Notes: generated by a model not told the origin, from the letters alone. A stretch of DNA of 64,000 nucleotides from Orientallactaga sibirica (GCA_036365145.1 JAEOAD010001365.1:3245001-3309000), one strand, 5' to 3'; positions 51,335 through 62,240 are shown, counted from the stretch's first letter. Numbers and translations: made by a program.

Positions 51335-52795
51335 AGAGAAAGAAAGACCTAGCAGAAGCATTGAATATTTGCAGAGACACGAAGTTGTTCTTTGTTAAGT
51401 AGAAAAGCTGCAGTTGTCAGAGGGGGATGCCACTGGGGAGGCGCACTGGCATTGAGCTTCATAGGATGAAGGGATGACAAGGTGTAGCTGGCAAGAATAA
51501 GGGGTGGGGATGTGCCCTGCCTGCGGTCTTGGAGCTGCAAGGACTCATTAAGGTTCTGACTCAGGGAATGAGCCCCGGGGTTTGCACTAGGGCCCAGGGC
51601 ACAGAGGATTTAGGGCAAAGTATAAACAGGATCTGATTTGAATTTATAAAGGAGGATCCTGCCCCGTACTCCAGTTGCACAAGGCTGGTGTGCTTTTCAC
51701 ATCACTTTCTAAGCTATTGGGCAATGCCATGGCAGCCGCAAGGCTATCTTATCACCCAGGCAGGAGCTGCGCAACCCTGGAACCAGCGCAGATGGACAGG
51801 AGACGGTGAGGTGGGGCAGCCAGTGCTGGAGTGGTGAGAAAAGAGGGGTATCTGGGGGGCAGTTTTCAGCTCTGCAAACAGAAGGGGCGTGGTGAATCAA
51901 TGCCCATCTATTTGTAGTGTCTGGCATTGCATTCTGCAGCCATGTGAGACTTCCTGCTTCACAGCTTCCTGTTTTAAAGCCATGGAAATGGGAAATCCAG
52001 CCACATTCCCACATACCATGGAAGGCGTGCTCGATCCCGTGATGAAGTAATTGCCAGCAGCACACGCTGCTGGTAGGTGGGTGAGTTGTGAGCTGCAGGC
52101 CATGACACCCCGTTCTCTTCACACATCCTTCTCTTTCTGTTTTTTTCTTAAAGCAAAGCTCCTTTTTGCTATGACAAACCACTCCCCACAGGGGACACAA
52201 GGCTGGGCGCTTTCCAGTGCAGGAACCCTTCCGGCAGTTGTGGAAGGTGAAGCAGTATGTCTCGCTCAGACATGTCCTGTCTGCGGTGGGACGAGTCCAG
52301 GTCACCGTGGGAGGCTTGGCAGGATGTCTAAATAGTGACTTAATAGGGTCCAGGGACTTAGTCCTCTCTCCCTGGGAAAGATCAAAAGAGGGACAGATGC
52401 TGACTGGTCTCTGTGAGGTAGGTCACAGCCGTCTCAGAGCGCAAGATGCCCCGGTTGAGTCCATAATCCCTCAAGATTCGTTCAGCCATTATGTATTGTT
52501 GGCCTTTGCCAGGTGATATGCCAGCCACTGAAACGGGCTTTCATGGCCCTGATGCCACTGAGAGCAAGTTGCTCAGGAAGAGCATGAGGTTGGGACTTCT
52601 CACCAGATGTCAAGGCTTGAATTAAAGCCCATGTGTCCCAGCGTTTGGAGGCCACCCCTGCGCTAGACTTCATTCCTTTGGCGGGTAACACGAGGTACAA
52701 GAAAATGAGGAGGAGGTAAAAATAATAAAACAGTGAAGAGTTGGAAGAAAACCCCCACACACAGTGAAAGGAGAGCAATATTAAAATAGCTACAG
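51335..52795. other. Low-copy segment, 1.4 kb
   Basis: The longest SINE-free run here besides 60.3-61.9 kb. Contains a 198-codon minus-strand ORF (51709-52305) without recognisable motifs. No repeats recognised. Confidence 0.45.
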
Positions 52796-52992
52796 GACTG
52801 GAGAAATGGCTCAGTGGTTGATGCACTTGCCTGCAGAGTCTAATGACCTGGGTTTGATTCCCCAGTACCCACATAAAGCCAGATACAAGAGTGGTGCAGG
52901 CCACCTGGAATTAATTTGCAGCAGCAATAGGCCCTGGAATGCCCATACTTTCTCTCTCTCTCTCTGCTCATAAATAAATAAATATACTTTCA
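52796..52992 (+). mobile_element. DIP SINE, older subtype
   Basis: 'ggctcagtggttgatgc', 'ccagatacaagagtggtgc', AAATAAAT tail. Confidence 0.9.
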
Positions 52993-53244
52993 AAACTAGC
53001 AACAGGGAACCTCATATGTATTCTCCTAGATTCTCCTAGACATGATGCTGTATCAGAGTCCCCCAGTCTCCCCTGGGTCCAAAGCCAGTCTATTCCCTTA
53101 GCTGTGTGTATTAGTAACGTTGATGCTTCCCATAGAACCATCTATCACTCTTCATTGTTTTGGTGATAAAATCTCTTAATTTTTCATACTACTGATCTCA
53201 TGAAGCATGTCATAAATTTAATTCATAAGAAAATAAATTATATT

Positions 53245-53435
53245 GGGTCTAGGGAGATGGTTCAGGAGTTAATAAAGGTGCTTGCATGCAAAGCCTGTCA
53301 ACCTGGGTTTGATTTCACAGCACCCATGTAAAGCCAGATGCACAAAGTGGTGCATGCATCTGAAGTTCCTTTGTAGTATTAAGAGGCCCTGACATGCCCA
53401 TTTCTTTTCTATCTTTCAAATAAATAAATAAATTT
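53245..53435 (+). mobile_element. DIP SINE, older subtype
   Basis: Diverged head 'ctagggagatggttcagg'; tail abuts a reverse copy. Confidence 0.9.
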
Positions 53436-53439
53436 TAAA

Positions 53440-53601
53440 TTAATTCATTTATTAGAGACAGCAAGAGGGAGTGAGTATGGGTGCACCAGGGCTTCCTGCC
53501 AGTTTGTGCATCTGGCTTTATGTGGGTACTGGGGAATCAAACCCAGGCCATTAGACTCTTTAACCAAGTGCCTTTAATCCCTGAGCCATCTCTTTAGCAC
53601 C
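53440..53601 (-). mobile_element. DIP SINE, internally deleted, tail-to-tail with the previous copy
   Basis: Body jumps from 'cttcctgcca' to 'gtttgtgcatctgg'. Confidence 0.88.
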
Positions 53602-53788
53602 AAAAATATTTTTTAAAAAGGAAAATAGATGACATAGTATATCATGTTTGCCATGGCTATATGGAATTTCAAAAGGACTATTCATGAATTATTCATGAGC
53701 TATGGGGTCCTTGGGCATCATCTGATACCTCAAGTGATTTCTTTTTTCCATTCTTCCCTTCTCCTCCTCCTTCTCCTCCTCCTCCTTC

Positions 53789-53937
53789 TTCTTTTTTTGT
53801 CGAGGTGGGGTCTCACTCTAGCTCAGGCTGACCTGGAATTCACTCTGTAGTCTCAGGGTGGCCTCGAACTCATGGCAATCCTCCTACCTCTGCCTCCTGA
53901 GTGCTGGGATTAAAGGTGTGCACCACCACGCCTGGCT
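53789..53937 (-). mobile_element. B1 SINE
   Basis: Reverse copy preceded by (CTC)n-rich DNA at 53757-53790. Confidence 0.92.
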
Positions 53938-53971
53938 TCTTCAAGTTATTTCTGAGAGCACAGACATTATT

Positions 53972-54093
53972 GTTGCCAGGCATAATGACACATACCTGTA
54001 TTCCCATCACTTGGGTGGCCAACGCAGGAGAATAACCATGAGTTTCAGGCCACACTGGGCTACATAGTAAAACCTTATGTCAAATCTCTAAAA
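53972..54093 (+). mobile_element. Old B1-like copy
   Basis: 'gccaggcataatgacacata' to 'ccttatgtcaaatctc'. Confidence 0.72.
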
Positions 54094-54288
54094 GGGCTGG
54101 AGAGATGGCTCAGTGGTTAAAAGCGTTTGCTTGCAAAGCCTGGTGGCTGGGGTTTGGTTCCCCATTGTTCATGTAAAGCCAGATGTACAAAATGGCTCAT
54201 GTATCTAGAGTTTGTTTGCAGTGGCACTTAGGCCTTGGTGTGCCCATTTTCTCTCTCTCTCTGCCTCCAAATAAATAAAAAAAACTTT
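54094..54288 (+). mobile_element. DIP SINE, older subtype
   Basis: Full plus copy, A-rich tail. Confidence 0.92.
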
Positions 54289-54306
54289 TCAAAAAACTCA
54301 AAAAGA

Positions 54307-54532
54307 GGACTGAAGAGATGGCTTAGCAATTAAGGTGTTTTCTGTCAAAGCCGAAGACCCAGGTTTGATTTCCCAGTATCCACGTAGAGCCAGATGCACA
54401 AGGTGGTGCATGCATCTGGAGTTTGTTTGCCGTGGTTGGAGACCTTGGCATGCCCATTCTCTCTCTCTCTACTCTGTCTCTTATTTGTCTCTTTCTCAAA
54501 TAAATAAATAAACATAAAAATATTTTTAAAAA
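54307..54532 (+). mobile_element. DIP SINE
   Basis: Full plus copy in tandem with the previous; 'gcacaaggtggtgca' central module. Confidence 0.92.
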
Positions 54533-54550
54533 CTCAAAAAGAAAAACAAC

Positions 54551-54862
54551 AGCTGGGATATGCCCAGTCAGTAAATGCTTGCTGTGCAGGCAGGAGGACC
54601 TGGGTTTGATCCCCAGAACTCACATACCAGCAGCCAGCATGGTGGTATGTACTTGTAATCCTGGTGCTGGGGGCAGAGATGGGAGGATCCTGGCAGCTTG
54701 GTGGACAACCAGTCAACTTGGCAAGTTCCGGGCCAGTGAGAGACCTTGACCTTGTCCTCTGGCCTCTGCGTGCATGCACCACACGTGCACATATACCTGT
54801 GTGCTTGCATACGTGAACACACATGCACAGACATGTACACACATGCACACAAAACACGCAAA
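54551..54862 (+). mobile_element. B4 SINE
   Basis: 'agctgggatatgcccagtc' head, B1-like middle, 'gagagaccttgaccttgtcc', CA-rich end. Third tRNA-headed SINE in a row. Confidence 0.78.
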
Positions 54863-54899
54863 AAGTTAATAGTAAATAAACAATTTAAAAAACCGAGTT

Positions 54900-54982
54900 G
54901 AGCCAGGCACGGCGGCATGAACTTGTAATCTTGGGAGGATTGTGAGCGTTAGGCTAGCCTGGGCTACATAGTGAGACTTGTG
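54900..54982 (+). mobile_element. Old B1-like fragment
   Basis: 'gagccaggcacggcggcatg' to 'ggctacatagtgagac', centrally deleted. Confidence 0.7.
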
Positions 54983-55140
54983 GTTGGTAGATTTGGACAA
55001 AGGGTGGCAGCGGTGTGAACACAGGTACAGTGTGGTGGTGCACACTACTGCCAGCCAGGTGAAACTTGGGCGTGCTCACAGCTCACCCTGATGGGTCTCT
55101 TGCAAGATCCAAGAGGCCTCTCACTCTCCTGTCGGTCTTT

Positions 55141-55402
55141 TTTTTTTTTAAATATATTTTCTTTATTTTATTATTATTATTTATTTGAGAGAGGGAAAGA
55201 GGCAGTGTGTGTGTGAGAGAGAGAGACTGAGAGAGAGAGAGAATAGGTGCACCAGGGCCTCCAGCCACTGCAAATGAACTCCAGATGCTCCAGATGCATG
55301 CGCCACCTTGTGCCTCTGGCTTACATGGGTACTGGGGAATCGAACTGAGGTCCTTTGGCTTTGCAGGCAAGTGCCTTAACTGCTAAGCCATCTCTCCAGC
55401 CC
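55141..55402 (-). mobile_element. DIP SINE with TSD
   Basis: 'ctcctgtcggtcttttt' before and 'ctcctgtctgtcttttt' after; small duplication 'ccagatgctccagatgc' in the body. Confidence 0.93.
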
Positions 55403-55471
55403 TCCTGTCTGTCTTTTTCTGGAGGACCCAGTGAATCTTAAGGCTGAAGCCTGAGGATGGATGGTTGTATG

Positions 55472-55521
55472 TTGTATGTATGTATGTATGTATGTATGTA
55501 TGTATGTATGTATGTATGTAT
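55472..55521. repeat. (TATG)n microsatellite
   Basis: About twelve TATG units. Confidence 0.96.
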
Positions 55522-55729
55522 AGTCAGGGTTACACTGTGTAGCTCAAACTGGTCTTCAAACTTGCAATTCTCCTGCCTAGCTTCTTATACTAAGATTGCA
55601 CCACATGCACCATTATGCTACACTAAAGAGTCATTCTGAGACATGCTTAACCTCTATTTATGTTTCTGAATTTGGTGATTTTTGTGGCTATTCATAGAAA
55701 AGGTTTTATGTATTTCTTAATGGTGAGAG

Positions 55730-56095
55730 CTATATTCATAATTCTACGAGTGCAGTAACCCCAATATCTTTGGGGGACATGATCCAAAATCCCCAGCAGA
55801 GGTCTGAAATAACAGCTAGCACCACATTCTCTATATGTTATGCTTTTATCTATAGGGACATACCTGTTACGGTTCCATTTATACAGTAGGCACAGTAAGA
55901 GGTTAATAACCATAACTAATAATAAAACAGCAATTATCACAATATATTTAATAAAGGTTATATGAGAGCTGTCTTTCAAAATAGCTTAATTGCAGTGTGC
56001 TCGCCCTTCTTGTGGTGCTGTGAGGTGATGCAATGTATGCATGGAAGAGGAAGCAAGCGCCGGGCTGTAGGCATGGTCATTGTCGCAGCTTCATG
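55730..56095 (+). mobile_element. MER2/Tigger-like DNA transposon fossil
   Basis: In order: 'gtgcagtaaccccaatatct', 'gatccaaaatccccagcaga', 'ttacggttccatttatacag', 'gcacagtaagaggttaataa', 'ccataactaataataaaaca', 'ctcgcccttcttgtggtgct'. These follow the MER2-type TcMar-Tigger consensus including the downstream part. Non-autonomous and decayed. Confidence 0.7.
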
Positions 56096-56099
56096 GTCC

Positions 56100-56422
56100 C
56101 AAGCTATCCAGACAGATCAGCGTCCTTCCAATGTCTCAGCAGAAGGTCATAGTAAGGGAACACAATGTCACAATACCTTGGACTCCCTATGGAACCCTGG
56201 GATGTAATTCCCAGCTGCCTCTTGAAGGACAGGAAGCCGGGGCACATGGCCATCAGCTTCAGGTGCTCAGCATGGCTCTTGGCGGGGGGATCCCATAGGA
56301 GGCATGAGGGTGGGGCAACACTGTCAACAATGGTCATCCCACAGATTGTAGGGTAGGTTGGTTGGCCCAAGGCATTGGGCAAACTTTGGAAGCCATTAGC
56401 ATAAGGCACAAGAAACAAGGAC
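56100..56422 (-). other. Unassigned segment with a 104-codon minus-strand ORF
   Basis: The ORF 56104-56418 (minus) reads more like a protein than its neighbours (segments such as 'YPTICGMTIVDSVAPP' and 'KLMAMCPGFLSFKRQLG'), but I cannot name a family. Its upstream side is cut by a DIP insertion. It could be a processed-pseudogene fragment. Confidence 0.3.
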
Positions 56423-56642
56423 AGAGCTGGTGAGATGGCTTAGCAGTTAAGGCGCTTTCCTGCAGACCCTTTCCTAAGGACCCATGTTCAACTCTCCAGA
56501 TCCCACATAGGCCAGATGCACAAAGGTGAGGCAAGTGCAAGGTCACACATGCCCACCAGGTGGTGCAAGTGTCTGGAGTTTGATTTCAGTGGCTGAGGCC
56601 CTGGCATGCCAATTCTCTCTCTCATTAAAACACATAAAAAAG
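56423..56642 (+). mobile_element. Long-type DIP SINE
   Basis: Extra module includes CCACCAGGTGGTGC (56553-56566), a good CTCF-core match. Flanked by 'aaggacag' and 'aaagacag'. Confidence 0.9.
56553..56566 (+). promoter_or_regulatory. CTCF-like motif inside a DIP SINE
   Basis: CCACCAGGTGGTGC fits CCASYAGRKGGCRS with one change (T for C after GG). Confidence 0.45.
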
Positions 56643-56714
56643 CAAAGACAGCTCATTTGACGAGGAAGACAGGGAAGAGGCTAAAGGGAAAGAGGGAGAC
56701 TTAGTAAGTCCCTC

Positions 56715-57116
56715 GAGGGTTTGGGGAGATGGCTCATTTGGTGAAAGTATGGGGACCTAAGTTCGATCCTTAGCACCCACATACAAAGCCGGCATAGCTG
56801 CACACGCCTGTAACTCCAGCACCAAGGGGAGCAAAGGTGGGAGGATCACTGGGCATGAAGGTAAGAAGTCTAACTAGGGGCTGGAGAGATGGCTTAGCGG
56901 TTAAGGCGCATGTCTGTGAAGCCTAAGGACCCAGGTTTGATTCTCCAGGTCCCACATAAGCCAGATGCACAAGGTGTTACATGCATCTGGAGTTCGTTTG
57001 CAGTGGGTAGAGGCCCTGGTGTGCCCATTCTCTCTCTTTCTCCCTCTCTCTGTGTCTAATAAATAAATAAATGAAAATAAAACCTTTGAAAAAAGAAGTC
57101 TAACCAGGAAATTGTG

Positions 57117-57158
<42 letters not shown>

Positions 57159-57285
57159 CTCAAGGAAATGAGGCAGCAGAACAGTAGACGAGACTGTCAT
57201 TGTCCTCTGCATGTGTGTGCATGGGTGCACACGTCTACACACGACATGCATACGCCACATGCACACCACACTAAGATCCTTTTGA
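56715..57285 (+). mobile_element. B4 SINE split by a DIP
   Basis: Head 'ggggagatggctcatttggt' and B1-like part to 56870; the 3' part resumes at about 57090 with (GA)n, 'gactgtctcaaggaaatgag' and CA-rich end. Confidence 0.65.
56878..57086 (+). mobile_element. DIP SINE nested in a B4
   Basis: Full plus copy with TSD 'aagaagtctaac' on both sides. Confidence 0.94.
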
Positions 57286-57404
57286 AAAGCCAGGTGTGGC
57301 AGCTCATGCCTATAATCCTAACACCCAGAAAGCTGAGGCAGGGATGATCATGAGTTCAAGGCCAGCCTGGGTTCCATGGTGTGACTTGTATTTACAAAAC
57401 AGGG
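57286..57404 (+). mobile_element. B1 SINE, older
   Basis: 'aagccaggtgtggcagctca' to 'gacttgtatttacaaaac'. Confidence 0.8.
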
Positions 57405-57465
57405 GGAAGGAGAATCTGGAAAGATGGCAGAGTGGCTCAAGTGTTCTCTACTCAAGCCTGAGTAA

Positions 57466-57656
57466 ACGCTTGACACACACCTTTAATCCCAGCACTCTGG
57501 AAGCAGAGGTAGGAGGATCGCTGTGAGTTCCAGGCCACCCTGAGACTACAGAGTGAATTCCAGGTCAGCCTGGGCTAGAGTGAGACCCTACCTGGAAAAA
57601 CAAAACAAAACAAAACAAAACAAAACAAAACAAAACAAAACAAAACAAAACAAAAC
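57466..57656 (+). mobile_element. B1 SINE with (CAAAA)n tail
   Basis: Head truncated; body near consensus; the A tail has become eleven to twelve CAAAA units (57600-57656). Confidence 0.93.
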
Positions 57657-57659
57657 AGA

Positions 57660-57890
57660 AAAGCTGTGGTGGGCTTCTGTAATCCCAGCACACTATGCTG
57701 ACACTGACAAAGATGGCAAGGTGGGAGGCAGAGACAGAACTTACCAGAAAGCTCATAGCTCATAGCTCATAGCAAGCACAGCAAAGAGCAGGTGAGTGGA
57801 AATCCAGAGAGAGAAACCCTGCCTCAAATGAGGTGGAAAGGCAAGGACTGACCTGACCAGTGGTCCTCTAACCTCCACATGAGAGCCTTG

Positions 57891-57891
<1 letters not shown>
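57660..57891 (+). mobile_element. B4-like fragment
   Basis: 'aagctgtggtgggcttctgt' to 'gagaaaccctgcctcaaatg' and 'ctctaacctccacatgagag'; leads into a CA repeat. Confidence 0.5.

Positions 57892-57936
<45 letters not shown>
57892..57936. repeat. (AC)n microsatellite
   Basis: About 22 CA units. Confidence 0.97.
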
Positions 57937-57939
<3 letters not shown>

Positions 57940-57974
57940 TGGATGCATACACACACAAATGCAGTTAAAATTTT

Positions 57975-58242
57975 AAAGGGAAGGGGCTATGGAGATGGCT
58001 CCATGGTTAACAGTGCTTGCTGTGCAAGCCTGAGACTGGAGTTCGGTTCCCCAGAACCCATGTAAAGCCAGATGCCCATGTGACCCCAATGTGCCTGCAG
58101 CAATGGTAGAGAGACTCAGGAGAAACCCAAACCTCGCGCTGGCAGTGGCCACACAAGGAGAGACTGTCTCAAATGAGGTGGAAGGGGAGGACTATCAGGC
58201 TGAGGTTGTCTTATGACCTCCACACGTGTGCCATGGCATGTA
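57975..58242 (+). mobile_element. B4-like SINE
   Basis: 'ggggctatggagatggctcc' head with A and B boxes, 'gagactgtctcaaatgaggt', 'gacctccacacgtgtgccat', then a CA repeat. Confidence 0.7.
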
Positions 58243-58292
<50 letters not shown>

Positions 58293-58318
58293 ACCGCCAT
58301 CATCATCATCATCATCAT
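58243..58318. repeat. (AC)n followed by (CAT)n
   Basis: (CA)24 to 58290 and about seven CAT units near 58300-58318. Confidence 0.96.
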
Positions 58319-58422
58319 TCTGTTAGTCAGCCAACAAATACTGTGAACCCCAACCAGCCACTCTCTCTAGGAACACAGCAGTTATCACAACACGTAAAGC
58401 TTCTGTCTTTGGAGAATAAACT

Positions 58423-58642
58423 TTTTAAAAATATTTTTTAATTTATTCATTTGAGAGCGAGAAAGAGGCAGAGAGATAGATATATAGAGAGAATGGGCTC
58501 AAAAGAGCCCCCAGCCAGTGCAAACGAACTCCAGACACATGCACCACCTTGTGCATCTGGCTTACGTGGGTCTTGGCGAGTCGAACTGGGATCCTTTGGC
58601 TTTGCAGGCAACACCTTAACCGCTAAGCCATCTCTCCAGCCC
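58423..58642 (-). mobile_element. DIP SINE with TSD
   Basis: 'gagaataaactt' at 58411-58422 and 58643-58654. Confidence 0.94.
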
Positions 58643-58717
58643 GAGAATAAACTTGTAATGAAAGAAAACTATAAAGATGATAATAAAAATGAATATTTTC
58701 AGATTCTGATTAGTCAT

Positions 58718-58720
<3 letters not shown>

Positions 58721-58763
<43 letters not shown>

Positions 58764-58764
58764 A
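58721..58764. repeat. (AAC)n microsatellite
   Basis: About fourteen CAA units immediately upstream of a B1 head. Confidence 0.96.
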
Positions 58765-58832
58765 GCCGGGCGTGGTGGCCACGCCTTTAATCCCAGTGCT
58801 CGGGAGGCAGAGGCAGGAGGATCGCCGTGATT
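58765..58832 (+). mobile_element. B1 SINE, 3'-truncated
   Basis: 'gccgggcgtggtggccacgc' to 'gaggatcgccgtga', then an abrupt switch to L1 sequence. Confidence 0.9.
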
Positions 58833-59685
58833 ACCTTCTCCTTCCCCTCTCCCCCTTCCGCTGAACCACTTCTTCTCTCTAACTCGTCCCTGTTCTACTT
58901 TGATGCTCAGTGTGTTTCTAACCTCCTCTACCACCCATGGCAGAATACTGACGGACCCAGTCTTGTGTAGGTCTTGTACAGGTGTCCACAGTTGCTGTGA
59001 GGTTGTGCATACAATAACCACTTCGTGTCCAGAAGACGGTGTACCAAGGACTCCTCCCCTTCCTTTGGCTCTTGCATTCTTTTATTTATTTATGTATTTA
59101 TTTACTTATTTCACAGAGAAGGACAGAATGAGAGAGAGAGAGAGAGACAGAGAGAGAAAGAGAATGGGTGCACCAGGGTCTGTAGCCATTGCAAACGAAC
59201 TCCAGACACATGAGCCACCTTGTGCATTTGGCTTACGTGGAACCTGGAGAATCAAACCTGGGTACTTGGGCTTTGCAAGCAAGTACCTTAACCGCTAAGC
59301 CATCTCTTCAGCCCCCAACTCTTACATTCTCTCTACCACCTCTTATGCAACCTCTTATGAGCCTTGGAGGGGATTATAGAAATATCTCTTCTAGTGCTGA
59401 ACACTCACGTGCCATTTCTTCTCGACACGTGAATGAATTTTGAGTCTCCCCAGTAGTCACCACCATCTGCAGAAAGACGCTTCTCTGACCAGAATTGGGA
59501 TCTAATCTATGAGAATAAACATAAATATTTAGAGGGCAATTTGATATCCATTTAGCTAAACAGTAGTAGTAACTTCCCAGGGGCCGATGACCTTCCAAGC
59601 CGTAGGCTTCTCACTAGGTTTTCAGTAGTAGACATGAATCCTCATGTGGAGTGGATCTCAGATCCAATCAGAGATGACTATCTTT
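58833..59685 (-). mobile_element. Lx-like L1 3' UTR, antisense, split by a DIP
   Basis: 'ccttctccttcccctctccc', 'cagtcttgtgtaggtcttgt', 'gtgtccagaagacggtgtac', 'agaaagacgcttctctgacc', 'ttctcactaggttttcagta' parallel the 17085 copy in the same order. Confidence 0.62.
59082..59316 (-). mobile_element. DIP SINE nested in L1
   Basis: Full reverse copy with short TSD 'ctcttgcattct'/'ctcttacattct'. Confidence 0.93.
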
Positions 59686-59846
59686 TCTTGTGTGTGTGTG
59701 TGTGTGTGTGGAGTATGTGCGGTATGATGTGTGATGTATGCATATGTGTGTGCAAATGAAATGCCATTGGTCAGCGAGTCCTCGTGATTCTCCAGCCTCT
59801 GACCCAGTGGACTGGGGTTACAGATGTGAGTGGCCATGCTCAGCTC
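59686..59846 (-). mobile_element. B4-like 3' fragment
   Basis: (TG)n then 'agtcctcgtgattctccagc' and 'gttacagatgtgagtggcc'. Confidence 0.5.
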
Positions 59847-59849
59847 TTT

Positions 59850-59905
59850 ACATGTTTTTTTTTTTTTTTTTTTTATTTGAGAGAGAGACAGAGACAGAGA
59901 GGAAG

Positions 59906-59951
<46 letters not shown>

Positions 59952-60126
59952 TGCACGCCAGTGGCCTGTCAGCCACTGTTAATGAACTCCAGACACGTGG
60001 GCCCCCTTGTGGGCAAGTTCAGCATTATGCCCTTGCATCACTTTTTGTGTCTGGACCTGGAGAATTGAACAGGCATTCTTAGGCATAGCAGAAAGGTCCC
60101 TTACCGCTAAGCCATCTCTCCAGCCC
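59850..60126 (-). mobile_element. Long-type DIP SINE
   Basis: Oligo-T, long (GA)n, extra module (minus strand CCCACAAGGGGGCCCAC), head 'catctctccagccc'. Confidence 0.93.
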
Positions 60127-60189
60127 TAAGTAAAATATTGAAAATTAAAAAGAAAGAAAATAAAATACAATGTGTACCACTGAAGTTTT

Positions 60190-60240
60190 GGGGTTTTTTT
60201 GTTTTTCTCAAGGTAGGGTCTCACTCTAGCCCAGGCTGAC
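60190..60240 (-). mobile_element. B1 SINE, heavily 5'-truncated, with TSD
   Basis: Only the tail and 'ctcactctagcccaggctga' remain. Flanked by 'accactgaagttttgg' and 'accactgaagctttgg'. Confidence 0.82.
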
Positions 60241-60252
60241 CACTGAAGCTTT

Positions 60253-60895
60253 GGAAGCAAGGATTGCTCTGCTTCACTGTAGCTTTTGTGAGGTGAATGA
60301 CCTCCAGGGGAACAAGAACAAGGCCAAGGGGCTGGCGAGGAGGCTCCATGGTCCCTGACAGGTGTGGACAAAGAGACATGGGAGGTTAAATTCCATCGTC
60401 ATCTTGGTGAGACTAGGAATCAAGTAAGAGACAGGCAGATCTTGGGTGGGTCTGGGAAGGTGTTTCCAGCTAGGGTTGATGGAGGGAGGAAGACCTTCCC
60501 CCAGGGTGCATAGGCCTGCCAGTGGCGGACAACATACATATACATACACAGGCTCTGAGAGAGCACAGAGCCTTGGCCTGGCTGCCCTTCTATTTGCTAG
60601 TGAGGGCATCTGCACCGTTGCGGCCATCCTTTGCTGACCTCAGAACCCAGCTTCACCAGCCTGTTGGCCATGATTGAAGACCAGCAGCTCTCCAGGAGTC
60701 CCCTAGGCCTTCAGTACAGATTGGGACTGCTGAGGCATCCAGCCTTGTGGACTGAGCAGCTACCGGGTTCTCAGAGACTTCAGCCTGCAGATGGTCATTG
60801 TTGGAATGCCCAGTCCATGTCCTGTGAGCTAATCTAATAAATCTCCTTTGTATTCATCTCTGTTCCTCCAGACAACCCCGACTAATACAATGAGC
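60253..60895 (+). mobile_element. LTR-like old repeat
   Basis: 'gtgggtctgggaaggtgttt' and 'ggaggaagaccttcccccag' followed by 'gattgggactgctgaggcat', 'ctaatctaataaatctcctt' (AATAAA) and 'ctctgttcctccagacaacc', a layout of an LTR end. Family not assigned. Confidence 0.45.
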
Positions 60896-61915
60896 ATCAT
60901 GGGTCAGGCCTAGCTGGGTTAGTGGTGATGATCACTGTGGGATAAAATAATATTATGAGGACAAAACTCCCATTCCCAGGGCTATGGAACCGCAGCAGTG
61001 ATGCAATGCACTGTGTTAAATATACTAGAAACCCGATAATGACCTAGCATCCGTTCACAGGTGATGCGTTTTATCTGGTGTGTGGTTAGCAGGCACTCCA
61101 CATGTGTAAGAGGAGTCTGCCAATTAATTAGCTGTTTTGATTGGACTGTGGAAAACATACCTCCGATTGGGGTTAGATTTGTTTTTTTTTTTTTTTTACT
61201 TTTCACAAATGAAGCGGGTACTCTAATGGAGCGTTCAGAGAGTGCATACTTCCCACGGCAGGCGTAAGAGGATGAGGCTGGAAGACCTGTTTCTGCAGTT
61301 ATCCCCCACTGCTCCAGCCCTCGCCAAATCCCTCTGGAGGACGGGGTTGAAGGGAGACTGTCAGATGGTCCGTGACAAAGCGCCTCTGCTGGCCGTGGCT
61401 GGGTACCAGGGTGGGCACAGAGTTGTGGTGATCTCAGGAGAAGGTGGCTATCCATTCACTCTGGGCTTCAGCCAGCTCACGCTGTGCAGGGGTGGCACCC
61501 ATCTCTTCCTACACACCTCCCAGGTGGACTTGAGATCCCCTGGGAGAGAGTGGAACATGGAGCAGGCAGGGAGTCAGAGCAGGCAGAGCGGTTTGTGTCC
61601 ATGGGTGAAGACAAAGGCCTTTCATCTGTGCTCTGGGAAGGGGACAATCGGGGGACAGAGTGCCCAGAAAATGTAGAAGTCTTACTCCAAATCCTGGTGG
61701 CCTCAGGAAAGCTTTTCTTTCAGTGGGTATGGGTTTTCAGTTTGTTTAGTCTCTGGACTGTGTCCAGCGAGATGTGCATTCTAAGGACAGCCTAGCTAAT
61801 GCCTTCCTTCCTTGCTCACTTTGCACCATTCATGGCCAACTGTGCAATTCCCATGCCTCTGTTGCCTTCAATGAGTGATGAACTCAGAACCCAACCCATG
61901 AAAAGTCCTGGCTCT
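60896..61915. other. Low-copy segment, 1.0 kb
   Basis: No repeats recognised beyond a T16 run at 61182. Contains 'gccaattaattagctg' (61118-61133). Overlapping ORFs (plus 61242-61676, 144 codons; minus 60982-61455, 157 codons) are not recognisable. Confidence 0.45.
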
Positions 61916-62059
61916 GCTTGGCGTGGTGGCACACGCCTTTAATCCCAGCACTCGGGAGGCAGAGGTAGGAGGATCACTGTGAATTCAAGGCCACCCTGAG
62001 ACTACATAGTGAATTCCAGGTCAGCCTGGCCTAGAGTGAGACCCTTCTTGGAAAAACTG

Positions 62060-62100
<41 letters not shown>
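61916..62100 (+). mobile_element. B1 SINE with TSD
   Basis: Full plus copy with a 28-base A tail; 'gaaaagtcctggctc' before and 'aaaaagtcttggctc' after. Confidence 0.93.
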
Positions 62101-62102
<2 letters not shown>

Positions 62103-62129
62103 AGTCTTGGCTCCCCTTTGTGACTTGCA

Positions 62130-62240
62130 AGAGCCCGGTGTGGTGGCGCCTGCCGGTATTCCTAGCGCTGAGGAGGCTGAGGCTAGGCATCAGGCTTGGG
62201 GCCCAGCTGAGCTACATAGTGAGAACATGTTTTGAAAAAT
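62130..62240 (+). mobile_element. Old B1-like copy
   Basis: 'gagcccggtgtggtggcgcc' to 'ctacatagtgagaacatg'. Confidence 0.75.

Noticed and set aside
61242..61676. 144-codon plus-strand ORF
   Set aside because: A comparable ORF (157 codons) overlaps on the other strand and neither has recognisable motifs.
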